In this document: positions 56,418 through 64,000 of the stretch, piece by piece | Layout: every line of letters starts with the position of its first letter | Position numbering within the stretch: position 1 is the first letter of the stretch | NCBI GenBank assembly: GCA_934525735.1 | Contig: CAKSZM010000001.1 | Coordinates: 57,622-121,621, forward strand | Length of the DNA: 64,000 nucleotides | From: an uncultured Faecalibacterium sp. | Lineage (GTDB): Bacteria > Bacillota > Clostridia > Oscillospirales > Ruminococcaceae | Direction: 5' to 3' | The notes under the pieces: generated by a model | The model's database searches: none | What the model saw: the letters and a program-made list of their open reading frames with translations, nothing else | Told to the model about the DNA's origin: nothing | Position numbers and translations under genes: made by a program

Positions 56418-57763
56418 AGATCCGCAGCATGGAAGAAAAGATCAGTTACCGCCTGTTCCTGATGGGATTTCTCGGCCTGCTGTTCACCGCTGCGCTGTGC
56501 ATCTTCGTTTTTCACAAAGCCTTTACAGCGCAGGCATGGACCGGGCTGGAACAGGAAGCTGAGCTCGTAAGCGCCGGTTACGACCTTGTGGCCGAGCCCG
56601 AAGCCCTCTCCGCCTTTGTGACGGATGATCTGCGCATCACCCTTATCTCGCAGGACGGCAGCGTGCTGTTCGAGTCCGCTACCGACCAGCCGATGGAGAA
56701 TCATCTCACCCGCCCGGAGATCCGGCAGGCCATGGAAAGCGGCGTCGGCAAGGACATCCGCGACTCCCAGACCATGGGTTACGAGACCTACTATTACGCA
56801 GTGCGTCTGCCCAGCGGAGAGATTTTGCGCGCGGCACAGGACGCTGAGACCATCTGGTCGATCTACGACTCTTCCATCCCAGCCATCGTGCTGAGTTGTG
56901 TGGCGCTGATGATGGCCGCCGCCATCCTGTCCGGCCTGCTGACCAAAGCTCTGGTGCAGCCGGTCCTCAACATGACCGAAGATCTGGATCACATTCAGGA
57001 AAATGTGCCCTACAAAGAGCTGATCCCCTTTGCCGAGAATATCCACTCCGACCGCATCCTGCGCGAGAACAACGAGAAGATGCGTCAGGAATTCACAGCC
57101 AATGTGAGCCATGAGCTCAAGACCCCGCTGACCAGCATTTCCGGCTACGCCGAGCTGATCGAGACCGGCATTGCAAAGCCGGAGGATGTGCAGGGCTTTG
57201 CGCAGAAGATCCATGTGGAAGCTACCCGCATGATCCAGCTGGTCAACGACATTTTGCAGCTGTCCAATCTGGACAACATGAGCGAGACCGGCAACGAACC
57301 TGTCATGGAAGTGGTGGATCTGCTGGATGTTGCCCGCGAGTGCACCGAGCGGCAGAAGCTGAATGCCCGCCGGGCTTATATCTCCCTGAGCTGCCTGGGC
57401 GAGAGTGCGCCGGTGCGCGGCAGCCGCAGCCTGCTGGATGAACTTTGCCAGAACCTGTGCGACAACGCCATCCGCTACAACCGCCCCGGCGGAAAGGTAC
57501 AGATCACCACGGCCTGCAGCCGCGACGGCCATTGCACCCTGACCGTTGCGGACAACGGCATCGGCATCCCGCGCGAAGCACAGTCCAGCGTGTTTGAGCG
57601 TTTCTACCGCGTGGACAAAAGCCGCAGCAAGGCCACCGGCGGCACCGGTCTGGGTCTGGCCATCGTCAAGCACATTGCCCGCATCCACAACGCCCGCATC
57701 AAGCTGGAAAGTCAGGTAGATGTCGGCACGACCATAACGGTCACCTTTCCCACTGCAAATTGA
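56414..57763 (+). CDS. PhoR-like sensor histidine kinase
   Basis: A 449-aa membrane kinase: helix 1 at about 14-34, an extracytoplasmic sensor (35-155), helix 2 at about 156-178, HAMP-like linker, HisKA with H233 in VSHELKTPLTS, and HATPase with DNAIRYN, ADNGIGI and GGTGLGLAIV. It pairs with the preceding regulator. Signal is unknown; phosphate limitation is the best guess from the adjacent transporter. The gene ends 1 bp before the convergent gerC stop. Confidence 0.94.
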   Translation: MKIRSMEEKISYRLFLMGFLGLLFTAALCIFVFHKAFTAQAWTGLEQEAELVSAGYDLVAEPEALSAFVTDDLRITLISQDGSVLFESATDQPMENHLTRPEIRQAMESGVGKDIRDSQTMGYETYYYAVRLPSGEILRAAQDAETIWSIYDSSIPAIVLSCVALMMAAAILSGLLTKALVQPVLNMTEDLDHIQENVPYKELIPFAENIHSDRILRENNEKMRQEFTANVSHELKTPLTSISGYAELIETGIAKPEDVQGFAQKIHVEATRMIQLVNDILQLSNLDNMSETGNEPVMEVVDLLDVARECTERQKLNARRAYISLSCLGESAPVRGSRSLLDELCQNLCDNAIRYNRPGGKVQITTACSRDGHCTLTVADNGIGIPREAQSSVFERFYRVDKSRSKATGGTGLGLAIVKHIARIHNARIKLESQVDVGTTITVTFPTAN

Positions 57764-57764
57764 T

Positions 57765-58730
57765 TCAGAATTTCAGAAATCTTACGTCTGCCCGCAGTTC
57801 CGGGCAGGCGTTTTTTGTTGTGTCCGCACCCTCGGCCAGTGCCCGGCGCTGCTGCAGCGACAGTAAATCGATTCCCTGCTTCCAGAGCGTTTCGGTCATG
57901 TCGCAGGCAAGCGCTTCCAACTGCTTTTTCTGTGCATCGGAGGGTATGGGTTCACCTGCCGGCAGCTGGCAATCCAGCCGGAGCAGCGCCCGATCCCCGC
58001 GCAGGGTAACAGACACACTGCACCTGCGGACCGCGACCCGCTCCCCCTCCAGCCAGAACGTCCTTGCTCCCGGGGTCTGCTGCAAAAGCAGGCATAGTTC
58101 TGTTTTATTTGCATCCAGTTCCACCCGCGTCTCCGGGGTACGGAAAAAGCCGGCTTCGTCCAATTCCACCGCGTTCCCGTCTGCTGCAAGGGTGGAATAA
58201 AGTGCTGCTTCTCTATGGCGGTAAAGCCGTGGGAAACGTGCCGATTGCTCTTTCAGTTTCCCGAGAAGTTTGTCGGAAAAGCCCGCGTCATCGCTTTCAA
58301 ACCGGGTGAGAGCTTCTTCGTCCAGGTCCATGCAGATAAGCCGCGCCGCTGTCCGCCCGCATCCGCGTTCCAGAACAAGTGTTTCGTATGCCGAAAGCAG
58401 CTCATCCGGCGTATTTTCCGGAAAAAGGAGAAAATCGCACAGCCGGTAATCAGCCGTCTCCGGAAGAAGTTTTTGTGCGGAATACAGTGCTTTTTCAAGC
58501 GTTTCGCCTTCTGCGCGGGTCATCTTCAGGGCAGCAGACGCTTCGGATGCATCTGCCGCCGCCTGCGGTGCCTGAACCCACAGCGCGGCCGTGATGCCGT
58601 TCTCGGTCTGTGCAAGATACACCGCCCGCACCATGCTTTTTTCCGTTGTCTCGCAGCGGAAAAACAGCAGGCACCACCCGGCAAGAAGCAGTGCTGTCAT
58701 GGCCCGGAGTTTCGTTGATCTTTTCGTCAT
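57765..58730 (-). CDS. GerC-type (Ger(x)C) germination protein
   Basis: A 321-aa Ger(x)C family subunit of a germinant receptor, last gene of a gerA-gerB-gerC operon. GerC proteins are lipoproteins on the outer face of the inner spore membrane. Here the N-terminus has a hydrophobic stretch with C20 and C26 but not a clean lipobox (LLAGWC, then FFRCE), so lipidation is uncertain. The end of this gene overlaps, on the other strand, the terminator of the kinase gene. Confidence 0.82.
   Translation of the reverse strand: MTKRSTKLRAMTALLLAGWCLLFFRCETTEKSMVRAVYLAQTENGITAALWVQAPQAAADASEASAALKMTRAEGETLEKALYSAQKLLPETADYRLCDFLLFPENTPDELLSAYETLVLERGCGRTAARLICMDLDEEALTRFESDDAGFSDKLLGKLKEQSARFPRLYRHREAALYSTLAADGNAVELDEAGFFRTPETRVELDANKTELCLLLQQTPGARTFWLEGERVAVRRCSVSVTLRGDRALLRLDCQLPAGEPIPSDAQKKQLEALACDMTETLWKQGIDLLSLQQRRALAEGADTTKNACPELRADVRFLKF
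57785..57816 (+). terminator. Terminator of the transporter/two-component operon, inside gerC
   Basis: A 10-bp stem with one G-T pair (57785-57794 with 57801-57810) followed by TTTTTT lies 21 bp past the kinase stop. It is embedded in the last codons of the convergent gerC gene. Confidence 0.85.
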
Positions 58731-59527
58731 GATGCAGCTTTCCTTTCTGCGGCAAACAGCGTCTCAATGCAGACGCGGAGTGCGGCGCACAGAAAGCCGA
58801 TCCGATAAATCGCACAGGCCAGCCAGATCAGGATCAGAAAGGCATCGATCCGGGAAAACACGCCGAAGCTCCATGCCCGCAAAAGCTCCGCGGCCGGGTA
58901 ATCCCGTCCGCCGAACAGCAGCCCCATGCAAATGGCTGCACCGGCCTGCACTGCATAAGAGAGCCACGGCAGGCAGACAGCGCGCCCCGCAGCCGCACCC
59001 GGACGCAGGAGCGGCCAGAGCAAAAACTCGGCGCAGAAATAGCTTGTCCGCAGCCGGATGAACTGCGACGGGCCTTCTGCGGCAAGGCCGGGCCAGTGCA
59101 TCTGTTCCCACAGACCGGCTGCAAGCACCGCCCCGCCCAGCAGAACGAACCACCACAGCACCCTTGCCGGTGCATTCCAGCTCTCCGGCCGAAGGCACCA
59201 CCCGGCCCAGAGCAGAAACGGCAGAAGCCCGATCAGGGCCATGGAGCGGAACTCTTGCTGTGCGGCCTGCTGCGCCTGCAGGATAGTCCCCGCCAGTTCG
59301 GCAGCAAGACCCAGTGAAAGAACGAACAGAACAGCTTTCTGCGTCAGGACTTCCGCGTCCATAATGCGGACTGCCAGGCCGGTCAGCACCGACAGGAGAA
59401 GCGCGTTTACAAGCCCGGAGAGAACCAGTTCCCGCGCTGAGCCCTCCATCTCCCCCGCTGCAGCCAGTGCGCCGGTCACAACGCTCAGTGCCACGGCAGA
59501 AAGAGAAAATCCTTTCGAACGGCTCAT
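58727..59527 (-). CDS. GerAB-like germinant receptor permease subunit (short)
   Basis: A 266-aa polytopic membrane protein between gerA and gerC, with about eight hydrophobic segments. GerB subunits are APC-fold proteins of about 360 aa that help determine the germinant, so this copy is shorter than usual. The call rests mainly on operon position, hydrophobicity and its overlap with both neighbours by 4 bp. Sequence similarity is hard to judge by eye. Confidence 0.72.
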   Translation of the reverse strand: MSRSKGFSLSAVALSVVTGALAAAGEMEGSARELVLSGLVNALLLSVLTGLAVRIMDAEVLTQKAVLFVLSLGLAAELAGTILQAQQAAQQEFRSMALIGLLPFLLWAGWCLRPESWNAPARVLWWFVLLGGAVLAAGLWEQMHWPGLAAEGPSQFIRLRTSYFCAEFLLWPLLRPGAAAGRAVCLPWLSYAVQAGAAICMGLLFGGRDYPAAELLRAWSFGVFSRIDAFLILIWLACAIYRIGFLCAALRVCIETLFAAERKAAS

Positions 59528-60990
59528 CTGCTTTTCCTCTGTTTCTGCCAGATATTGAAACGCGTGCGGGAAAGGCTGCGGTAGTTGCGGCGGATGATGC
59601 CGTCCGATGCAAGCGGCTGCTGCGGGAACGGGTGCTCCGCAAGATACGGCACGCCCATCATGGACGTACCGGAAAGTCCCAGCAGAAATACAAAGAATGC
59701 TCCTGCCAATCCAACCGGCCCGGCAATGCCTGCCGCCAGAACGACACCCAGCCGGAGCAGTGTTGCCGGCTCATACAAAGGCGGCGTGACGAACACCGCA
59801 ATGGCGGTGATGCTGGCCACGAAGATGACCGGTGTGCTCATCAGCCCGGTGGCAATGGCCGCATCCCCGATGATGAGCGCGGACACCAAGCTGACCGAAT
59901 GCCCCAGTGACTGCGGCATCCGAAGCCCTGCCTCCCGGATGACTTCCAGGATCAGCATGACAAGGAGCATTTCGGCGAACAGCGGCAGAGGCGTAGCCTT
60001 CTCTGCTGCTTCGATTTTATAAAGCAGCTGCGGCGGGATCAGTTCCGGCAGATAGACTGCAAGGCACACAAACATGCCCGGCAGAAAGACCGTGAGATAA
60101 AACGAAATATACCGCAGCACCCGCAGAAACGAAGAAAAGACTGCTGTGGATGCATAGTCGTCCAGACACTCGAAATTTTCGCAGAACAGCGCCGGGAGCA
60201 CCATCGCCGAAGGGCTTCCGTTGACAAGAACCAGAATTTTCCCCTCGCAGATCTTTGCCGCCGCTGCGGCGGGCCGCTCGGTGTAGCTGACCGGCGTGAA
60301 CAGCCGGACTTTGCCCGGGAGCAGCCACGGCACAAAGTAGCTGGAATCCAGCAGAAGTTCCGGTTTTGCGGCGGCCAGCGTTTTGCGCACGCGCGCCACC
60401 ATGGCCGGGTCCGCCCTTCCCCTGCGGTAGCATACCGCATATTCCGTTTTCGCTTCGGTGTCGGCCTGCTGAACCTCCTGCACAAGATCATCCGTCCGGA
60501 TCAGCCTGCGCAGTAAACTCAGGTTGACCCGCAGAAGGTCTGCAAAGCCCTCTCGTGAACCGCGCAGATTGCCCTCGCCGGAGGGTTCTTCCACCGAACG
60601 GGCCTTCAGGCTCTGCACCGAAAAGGCGATGCCTTTTGCACAGCCGTCCAGCAGCAGCACTGCCATGCCGGCCGTCAGCCGTTTGACGAGATCCGGCAGG
60701 TCCTCCACCGGGCTGCTCTCTGCCGGAAAGGCCGAGTCCTGCAAGACGAGGGTATAGACCTGCTCCCCGGTGAGCGGCCCGCCCGCCCTGCTTTGCGGCG
60801 GGGCCTGACGGCTTGCCCCGTCCAGCACAAGCGCCCAGAGTGAATCCAGACTTGCCATCCCATCAAACAGGACGATGCACCCTTTGCAATGATAAATCAT
60901 AATCTTTTTGGCATAATAATCGGCAGATGTACCAAACATTCCGTCGAGTGTTTTCAGATTTGTTTCCAGTTTCCGCGATAACTGCTGCAT
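59524..60990 (-). CDS. GerA-family spore germination receptor subunit A
   Basis: A 488-aa GerA/SpoVAF family protein. The soluble N-terminal part includes KKIMIYHCKGCIVLFDG and a later GKILVLVNGSPSAMVLPALF. The membrane C-terminal part (about 290-460) has YLPELIPPQL, FAEMLLVMLILEVIREAG and the GHSVSLVSALIIGDAAI segment typical of GerA. It is the first gene of the ger operon. AAAGGAG lies 8 nt before the ATG, and a site resembling a sigma-G promoter is upstream. Confidence 0.93.
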   Translation of the reverse strand: MQQLSRKLETNLKTLDGMFGTSADYYAKKIMIYHCKGCIVLFDGMASLDSLWALVLDGASRQAPPQSRAGGPLTGEQVYTLVLQDSAFPAESSPVEDLPDLVKRLTAGMAVLLLDGCAKGIAFSVQSLKARSVEEPSGEGNLRGSREGFADLLRVNLSLLRRLIRTDDLVQEVQQADTEAKTEYAVCYRRGRADPAMVARVRKTLAAAKPELLLDSSYFVPWLLPGKVRLFTPVSYTERPAAAAAKICEGKILVLVNGSPSAMVLPALFCENFECLDDYASTAVFSSFLRVLRYISFYLTVFLPGMFVCLAVYLPELIPPQLLYKIEAAEKATPLPLFAEMLLVMLILEVIREAGLRMPQSLGHSVSLVSALIIGDAAIATGLMSTPVIFVASITAIAVFVTPPLYEPATLLRLGVVLAAGIAGPVGLAGAFFVFLLGLSGTSMMGVPYLAEHPFPQQPLASDGIIRRNYRSLSRTRFNIWQKQRKSR

Positions 60991-61011
60991 GGCTTTCTCT
61001 CCTTTGCAGTG

Positions 61012-61041
61012 CAGTATACCCGGCCCGGCCGGAGTTCATTC
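61012..61041 (-). promoter_or_regulatory. Sigma-G-like promoter of the gerA operon
   Basis: On the minus strand GAATG (full match to the sigma-G -35 GMATR) and TATACTG (5 of 7 to CATNMTA) are separated by 18 bp, about 22 bp before the gerA ATG. Germinant receptor operons are forespore sigma-G genes in Bacillus. A sigma-A reading of the TATACT is possible, without a good -35. Confidence 0.4.
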
Positions 61042-61066
61042 CTACCATCCGCAGGAGGGGTGTTTT

Positions 61067-61768
61067 ATGAAGCTTCTGATCTGCCGCACCGTCATCATCT
61101 ATCTGTGCGTGCTGTTTGCCATGCGGCTGATGGGCAAGCGCCAGCTGGGCGAACTGCAGCCTGAAGAGCTGGTCTCTACCATCCTCATTTCCAATCTGGC
61201 CTCTATTTCTATCGAGTCGGAAGAGGTGCCCATCACCTCCAGCCTGATTCCGCTGTTTCTGATCGCGGCGCTAGAACTGCTGGGGTCTGTGCTGAGTTTC
61301 CGCAGCCAGCGATTCTTCAATTTTCTCTCCGGGCGGCCAAAGACGGTCATTCTGGATGGGCAGATCGACCAGAATGCCCTGCGGATGCTGCGTCTGACCA
61401 CTGCCGACCTGATGGAAGCACTGCGCGGCAAGAGCATCTTTGACCCTCGGGACGTCTCCTATGCCGTCATTGAGACAAACGGTACCCTCTCGGCCGCACT
61501 CCGGCCGGAGAAAGAGCCGGTGCGCCTGACGGATCTGCAGTGCAAGGTACAGCAGGTCAACGCCACCATTCCCTTTGTGCTGGACGGGCAGGTATTGGAG
61601 GACAACCTGCGCTGGTGCGGCAAGGACCGTGCATGGTTGGAGCGTACTGCGCAGGCAAACACTCTCCTGCCGGAAGAAATTTTACTGCTCATCGGCAACG
61701 AAACCGAGGATTATTTTCTGCTGAAAAAAGAAAGCCGCCGTCCGGGCGGCGGAAAGGATGCATCATGA
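61067..61768 (+). CDS. DUF421 membrane protein (YetF/YcaP-like)
   Basis: A 233-aa protein with three N-terminal transmembrane segments and a cytoplasmic C-terminal DUF421 domain (FFNFLSGRPKTVILDGQID, later DLMEALRGKSIFD). AGGAGGGG lies 6 nt before the ATG. In Bacillus, YetF-type proteins occur in spore and stress contexts but the function is not well known. It is divergent from the ger operon and overlaps the next gene by 4 bp. Confidence 0.92.
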   Translation: MKLLICRTVIIYLCVLFAMRLMGKRQLGELQPEELVSTILISNLASISIESEEVPITSSLIPLFLIAALELLGSVLSFRSQRFFNFLSGRPKTVILDGQIDQNALRMLRLTTADLMEALRGKSIFDPRDVSYAVIETNGTLSAALRPEKEPVRLTDLQCKVQQVNATIPFVLDGQVLEDNLRWCGKDRAWLERTAQANTLLPEEILLLIGNETEDYFLLKKESRRPGGGKDAS

Positions 61769-62133
61769 AACGCATTTATGCCTGCATCGCCATCGTTGCT
61801 GTGCTGCTCTGCGTCTCGTTTTACAGCAGCTTTCAGGTGCAGAAATTTGCCGACGCTGTTTCTGAGGATCTGGACACAGCGGTAACTTCCATCCGCAGCA
61901 GCAATATCCCGTCAGCGCGGCAGGCGCTTGCCGATGGAGCCGACCTGTGCGACACCATGCGGGAGAAAATGAGCCATCTGCTCAGAACCGCAGATTTCAC
62001 TGAGCTGGAAGCCGCTCTTCGCGCCGCAGATGGGCACCTTGAAATGAACGCACCGGAAGAAGCTCTCAGTGAGCTGCGCCGCGCGCAGGTGCAGGTGGAA
62101 ACGCTGGAATGGCTGGCGCGGCGTGTGGTATGA
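61765..62133 (+). CDS. DUF4363 family protein
   Basis: A 122-aa protein with an N-terminal membrane anchor or signal segment (about 4-24) and a helical domain (DFTELEAALRAAD, later LRRAQVQVETLEWLA). DUF4363 proteins commonly follow DUF421 genes in spore formers; the pair is coupled here by an ATGA overlap. Function unknown. Confidence 0.85.
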   Translation: MKRIYACIAIVAVLLCVSFYSSFQVQKFADAVSEDLDTAVTSIRSSNIPSARQALADGADLCDTMREKMSHLLRTADFTELEAALRAADGHLEMNAPEEALSELRRAQVQVETLEWLARRVV

Positions 62134-62177
62134 AAAAAGCACCGCTTCCCCTGCCCTTGCGGGAAGGAGAACCGGTG
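62134..62177. terminator. Terminator between DUF4363 and nrdR (both directions)
   Basis: An imperfect 17-bp stem (62140-62156 with 62161-62177) with a four-base loop has TTTTTT on the minus strand after nrdR. It can also slow the convergent plus-strand transcript. Confidence 0.8.
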
Positions 62178-62190
62178 TTGTCTGCTCTTG

Positions 62191-62661
62191 TTACGGGTTC
62201 GGTTCGCTGCGGTCGCCCATGAGTTTTTTCAGCTCATTGAAGAAGCTTTCCACGTCCGCGAACTGGCGGTAGACCGACGCGAAGCGGACATAGGCCACCT
62301 CGTCGATCTTTTTCAGTTCCTGCATGGTCAGCTCGCCGATGCGCACACTGGGGATCTCGCGGTCATAGGAGCTGAGCAGGGTCTGTTCGATGCTGCTGAC
62401 CGCACGTTCCAGCGTTTCGTAGCTCACAGGCCGTTTGGCACAGGCCCGCACCATGGCGTTGAGAAGTTTCTGGCGGTCAAACGGCTCCCGGGAGCTGTCC
62501 TTCTTGATGACCACGAGCGGAACAGTCTCCACCACCTCATAGGTCGTAAAGCGCATATGGCAGCTCAGGCATTCGCGGCGTCGGCGGATACGCTCGTTGT
62601 CTTCGGTGGGGCGGGAATCAATGACCTTCGATTCCTCTGCACCGCAGTAGGGACACTTCAT
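62191..62661 (-). CDS. nrdR: Transcriptional repressor NrdR
   Basis: A 156-aa regulator of ribonucleotide reductase genes with an N-terminal zinc ribbon (CPYCG...CLSCH) and an ATP-cone domain ([20 protein letters not shown]). ATP/dATP binding controls its DNA binding. It lies 3' of the SecDF gene with a roughly 90-bp gap. Confidence 0.97.
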   Translation of the reverse strand: MKCPYCGAEESKVIDSRPTEDNERIRRRRECLSCHMRFTTYEVVETVPLVVIKKDSSREPFDRQKLLNAMVRACAKRPVSYETLERAVSSIEQTLLSSYDREIPSVRIGELTMQELKKIDEVAYVRFASVYRQFADVESFFNELKKLMGDRSEPNP

Positions 62662-62752
62662 GATCGGTTCCTCCTGAAATCTTACCGGCTCAGCCGGAAA
62701 ATGAAAGGCATTGGCCCTTTGCCGGGAGCCAGTGCCTTTCTTTTGTTTTGCG

Positions 62753-64000
62753 TCAGTTCTTCTTTGCTTTGGGCTTGCGCTCGCTCCACATCACCCATGC
62801 CGAGGTGGACACGCACAGCGAGGTGTACACACCGCTGATCATACCCATCATCAGCGGGAAGGCAAAGGTGAAGATGCTGTCCAGGCCATAGAGCTTTGCC
62901 ACGATGCACATCACGCCCAGAGCCATCACAGTGGTGATGGTGGTAATAAGGGTGCGGCGGGCAGACTGGTTGACCGAGTGGTTGACCAGCTCCTCAAAGG
63001 ATGCTTTTTTGCCCATGAGGCTGCGGTTCTCACGGATGCGGTCGTAAACGACAACGGTATCGTTGATGGAGTAGCCCAGAATGGTCAGCATGGCAGCGAT
63101 GAAGTTGCCGTCCAGCGCGGTGCGCAGCAGCACAAAGGTGCCGAACACCACCATCAGGTCGTTGACCAGAGCCAGAACCGCCATCATACCGCCGGTCAAG
63201 CCGCCGATATTCTTGAAGCGCAGCGCAATGTACAGCAGGATCAGCACCAGTGCGAACACCACAGCCACCAGACTCTTCTGCAGGAACTTGGTGCCCCTGG
63301 CTGCGCTGACGTTGCTCAGAGACAGCTGCTCAAAATGATTGTCCGGATATTTCTCGTTCAGAGAATCCAGCAGGGTCTGCACCTGATCGGTGGTCACAGT
63401 CTCGGTGCCGGGCATGGAGATCTTCAGAGTCTGGCCGCCGGTGGCGACATTTTCGCCGGTCTGCAGGGTCAGACCGTTATTATCCAGTGCCTCGGAAGCG
63501 GTCTTCTGCACATCGGACAGGGTGAAGGTGTTCTCATAACCCAGCGTGATCATGGCGCCGCCGGTGAACTCGGTATCCAGATGGACACCAAGCACCACCG
63601 CACACAGCACGATGGCCGCCATCAGGCAGGACGAGAAGGTCAGGAAGCGCTTGCGCAGACCCACGAAATCGACGGGCTTCTTCTCCGCCGTTTCCCTGCC
63701 GGGCTTCTCAGCACCGTAGAGCCACGGGTTGCGCAGAGCCTTGATGGAAGCCGCGCCGCGGATCATGACGCGGGTGGCGAATACGCCGAACACAAAGTTC
63801 AGCAGCACGCCGGTGAGCAGCGTGTAGCCGAAGGCATAGATCGTACCGGCAGTGGACGGGCCGAAGGCGAAGAACACAAAGTGCAGCGCCTTGGCAAAGA
63901 AGCCGTCCGAGGGGCCGAATGCGCCCATCAGCACGATGGCCACGATGACGATGGTCACGTTGCCGTCAATGATGGGGGTCAGGCCGCGGGCAAAGCCGCT
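62753..64000 (-). CDS. secDF: SecD-SecF fusion protein, C-terminal part (cut by the window edge)
   Basis: The reading frame stays open to base 64000, so the 5' end lies outside. The first visible residues ([19 protein letters not shown]) and the helices after them match the end of SecD. A linker near [10 protein letters not shown] leads into SecF (about the last 310 residues) with the SecF motifs [18 protein letters not shown] and [17 protein letters not shown]. The product is therefore a single SecDF that uses the proton or sodium gradient to help protein export. A GTG within the frame near 63958 looks like a start but falls inside a conserved SecD helix. Confidence 0.9.
   Translation of the reverse strand, partial: SGFARGLTPIIDGNVTIVIVAIVLMGAFGPSDGFFAKALHFVFFAFGPSTAGTIYAFGYTLLTGVLLNFVFGVFATRVMIRGAASIKALRNPWLYGAEKPGRETAEKKPVDFVGLRKRFLTFSSCLMAAIVLCAVVLGVHLDTEFTGGAMITLGYENTFTLSDVQKTASEALDNNGLTLQTGENVATGGQTLKISMPGTETVTTDQVQTLLDSLNEKYPDNHFEQLSLSNVSAARGTKFLQKSLVAVVFALVLILLYIALRFKNIGGLTGGMMAVLALVNDLMVVFGTFVLLRTALDGNFIAAMLTILGYSINDTVVVYDRIRENRSLMGKKASFEELVNHSVNQSARRTLITTITTVMALGVMCIVAKLYGLDSIFTFAFPLMMGMISGVYTSLCVSTSAWVMWSERKPKAKKN

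Overview
The window reads as chromosomal DNA of a moderately GC-rich, anaerobic, Gram-positive gut Clostridium-type bacterium, most likely Oscillospiraceae/Ruminococcaceae (Faecalibacterium, Gemmiger or Subdoligranulum-like). That placement is an inference. It rests on the B. subtilis-type gene order spoIIIA - asp23/gls24 - nusB - xseAB - ispA - dxs - tlyA - argR - recN, the Clostridia marker pair SCIFF peptide plus its radical SAM maturase, a selenium-dependent molybdenum hydroxylase operon, HPr kinase, a Tyr T-box and a CIRCE-controlled groESL. No rRNA, CRISPR array, insertion sequence or intact prophage is visible.

Layout. 32-7091 (minus) is a seven-gene operon: three xanthine-dehydrogenase-type hydroxylase subunits (FAD, 2Fe-2S, Mo), then yqeC, selD, yedF and a cysteine desulfurase. 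A mocA-like cytidylyltransferase diverges from it and a uracil/xanthine permease follows, so the block looks like purine (or other N-heterocycle) uptake and hydroxylation with its selenium and molybdenum cofactor supply. 9519-13181 holds a nucleotide-sugar reductase-like protein, the AzlCD branched-chain amino acid exporter and a SPOCS/LysM spore-envelope type protein. 13289-16369 is the SCIFF ranthipeptide locus: peptide, attenuator, maturase and a translationally coupled Orn/Lys/Arg decarboxylase.

16732-18668 contains a small DUF2508-like gene, an AT-rich orphan membrane/coiled-coil gene beside the remnant of a helix-turn-helix regulator, and a tRNA-Gln. 18790-31008 (minus) carries tyrS with its T-box and the conserved recN-argR-nadK-tlyA-dxs-PAP2-ispA-xseB-xseA-TsaD-like-nusB-asp23 housekeeping run. 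31009-35668 is a complete spoIIIAA-AH operon. 35788-46260 holds ligA, a small Cys-rich gene, rnr, secG, a class B penicillin-binding protein, groEL-groES and pfkA. 46447-53656 is the hprK-murB-rapZ-whiA-dnaE cluster, without yvcK. 53943-57763 (plus) is a Na/Pi cotransporter followed by a PhoP/PhoR-like two-component system.

57765-60990 is a gerA-gerB-gerC germinant receptor operon, divergent from a DUF421-DUF4363 pair. nrdR and a SecD-SecF fusion that runs off the right edge close the window. The channel operon, the germinant receptor, the SPOCS/LysM protein and several promoters resembling sigma-E and sigma-G sites suggest that sporulation and germination functions are retained.
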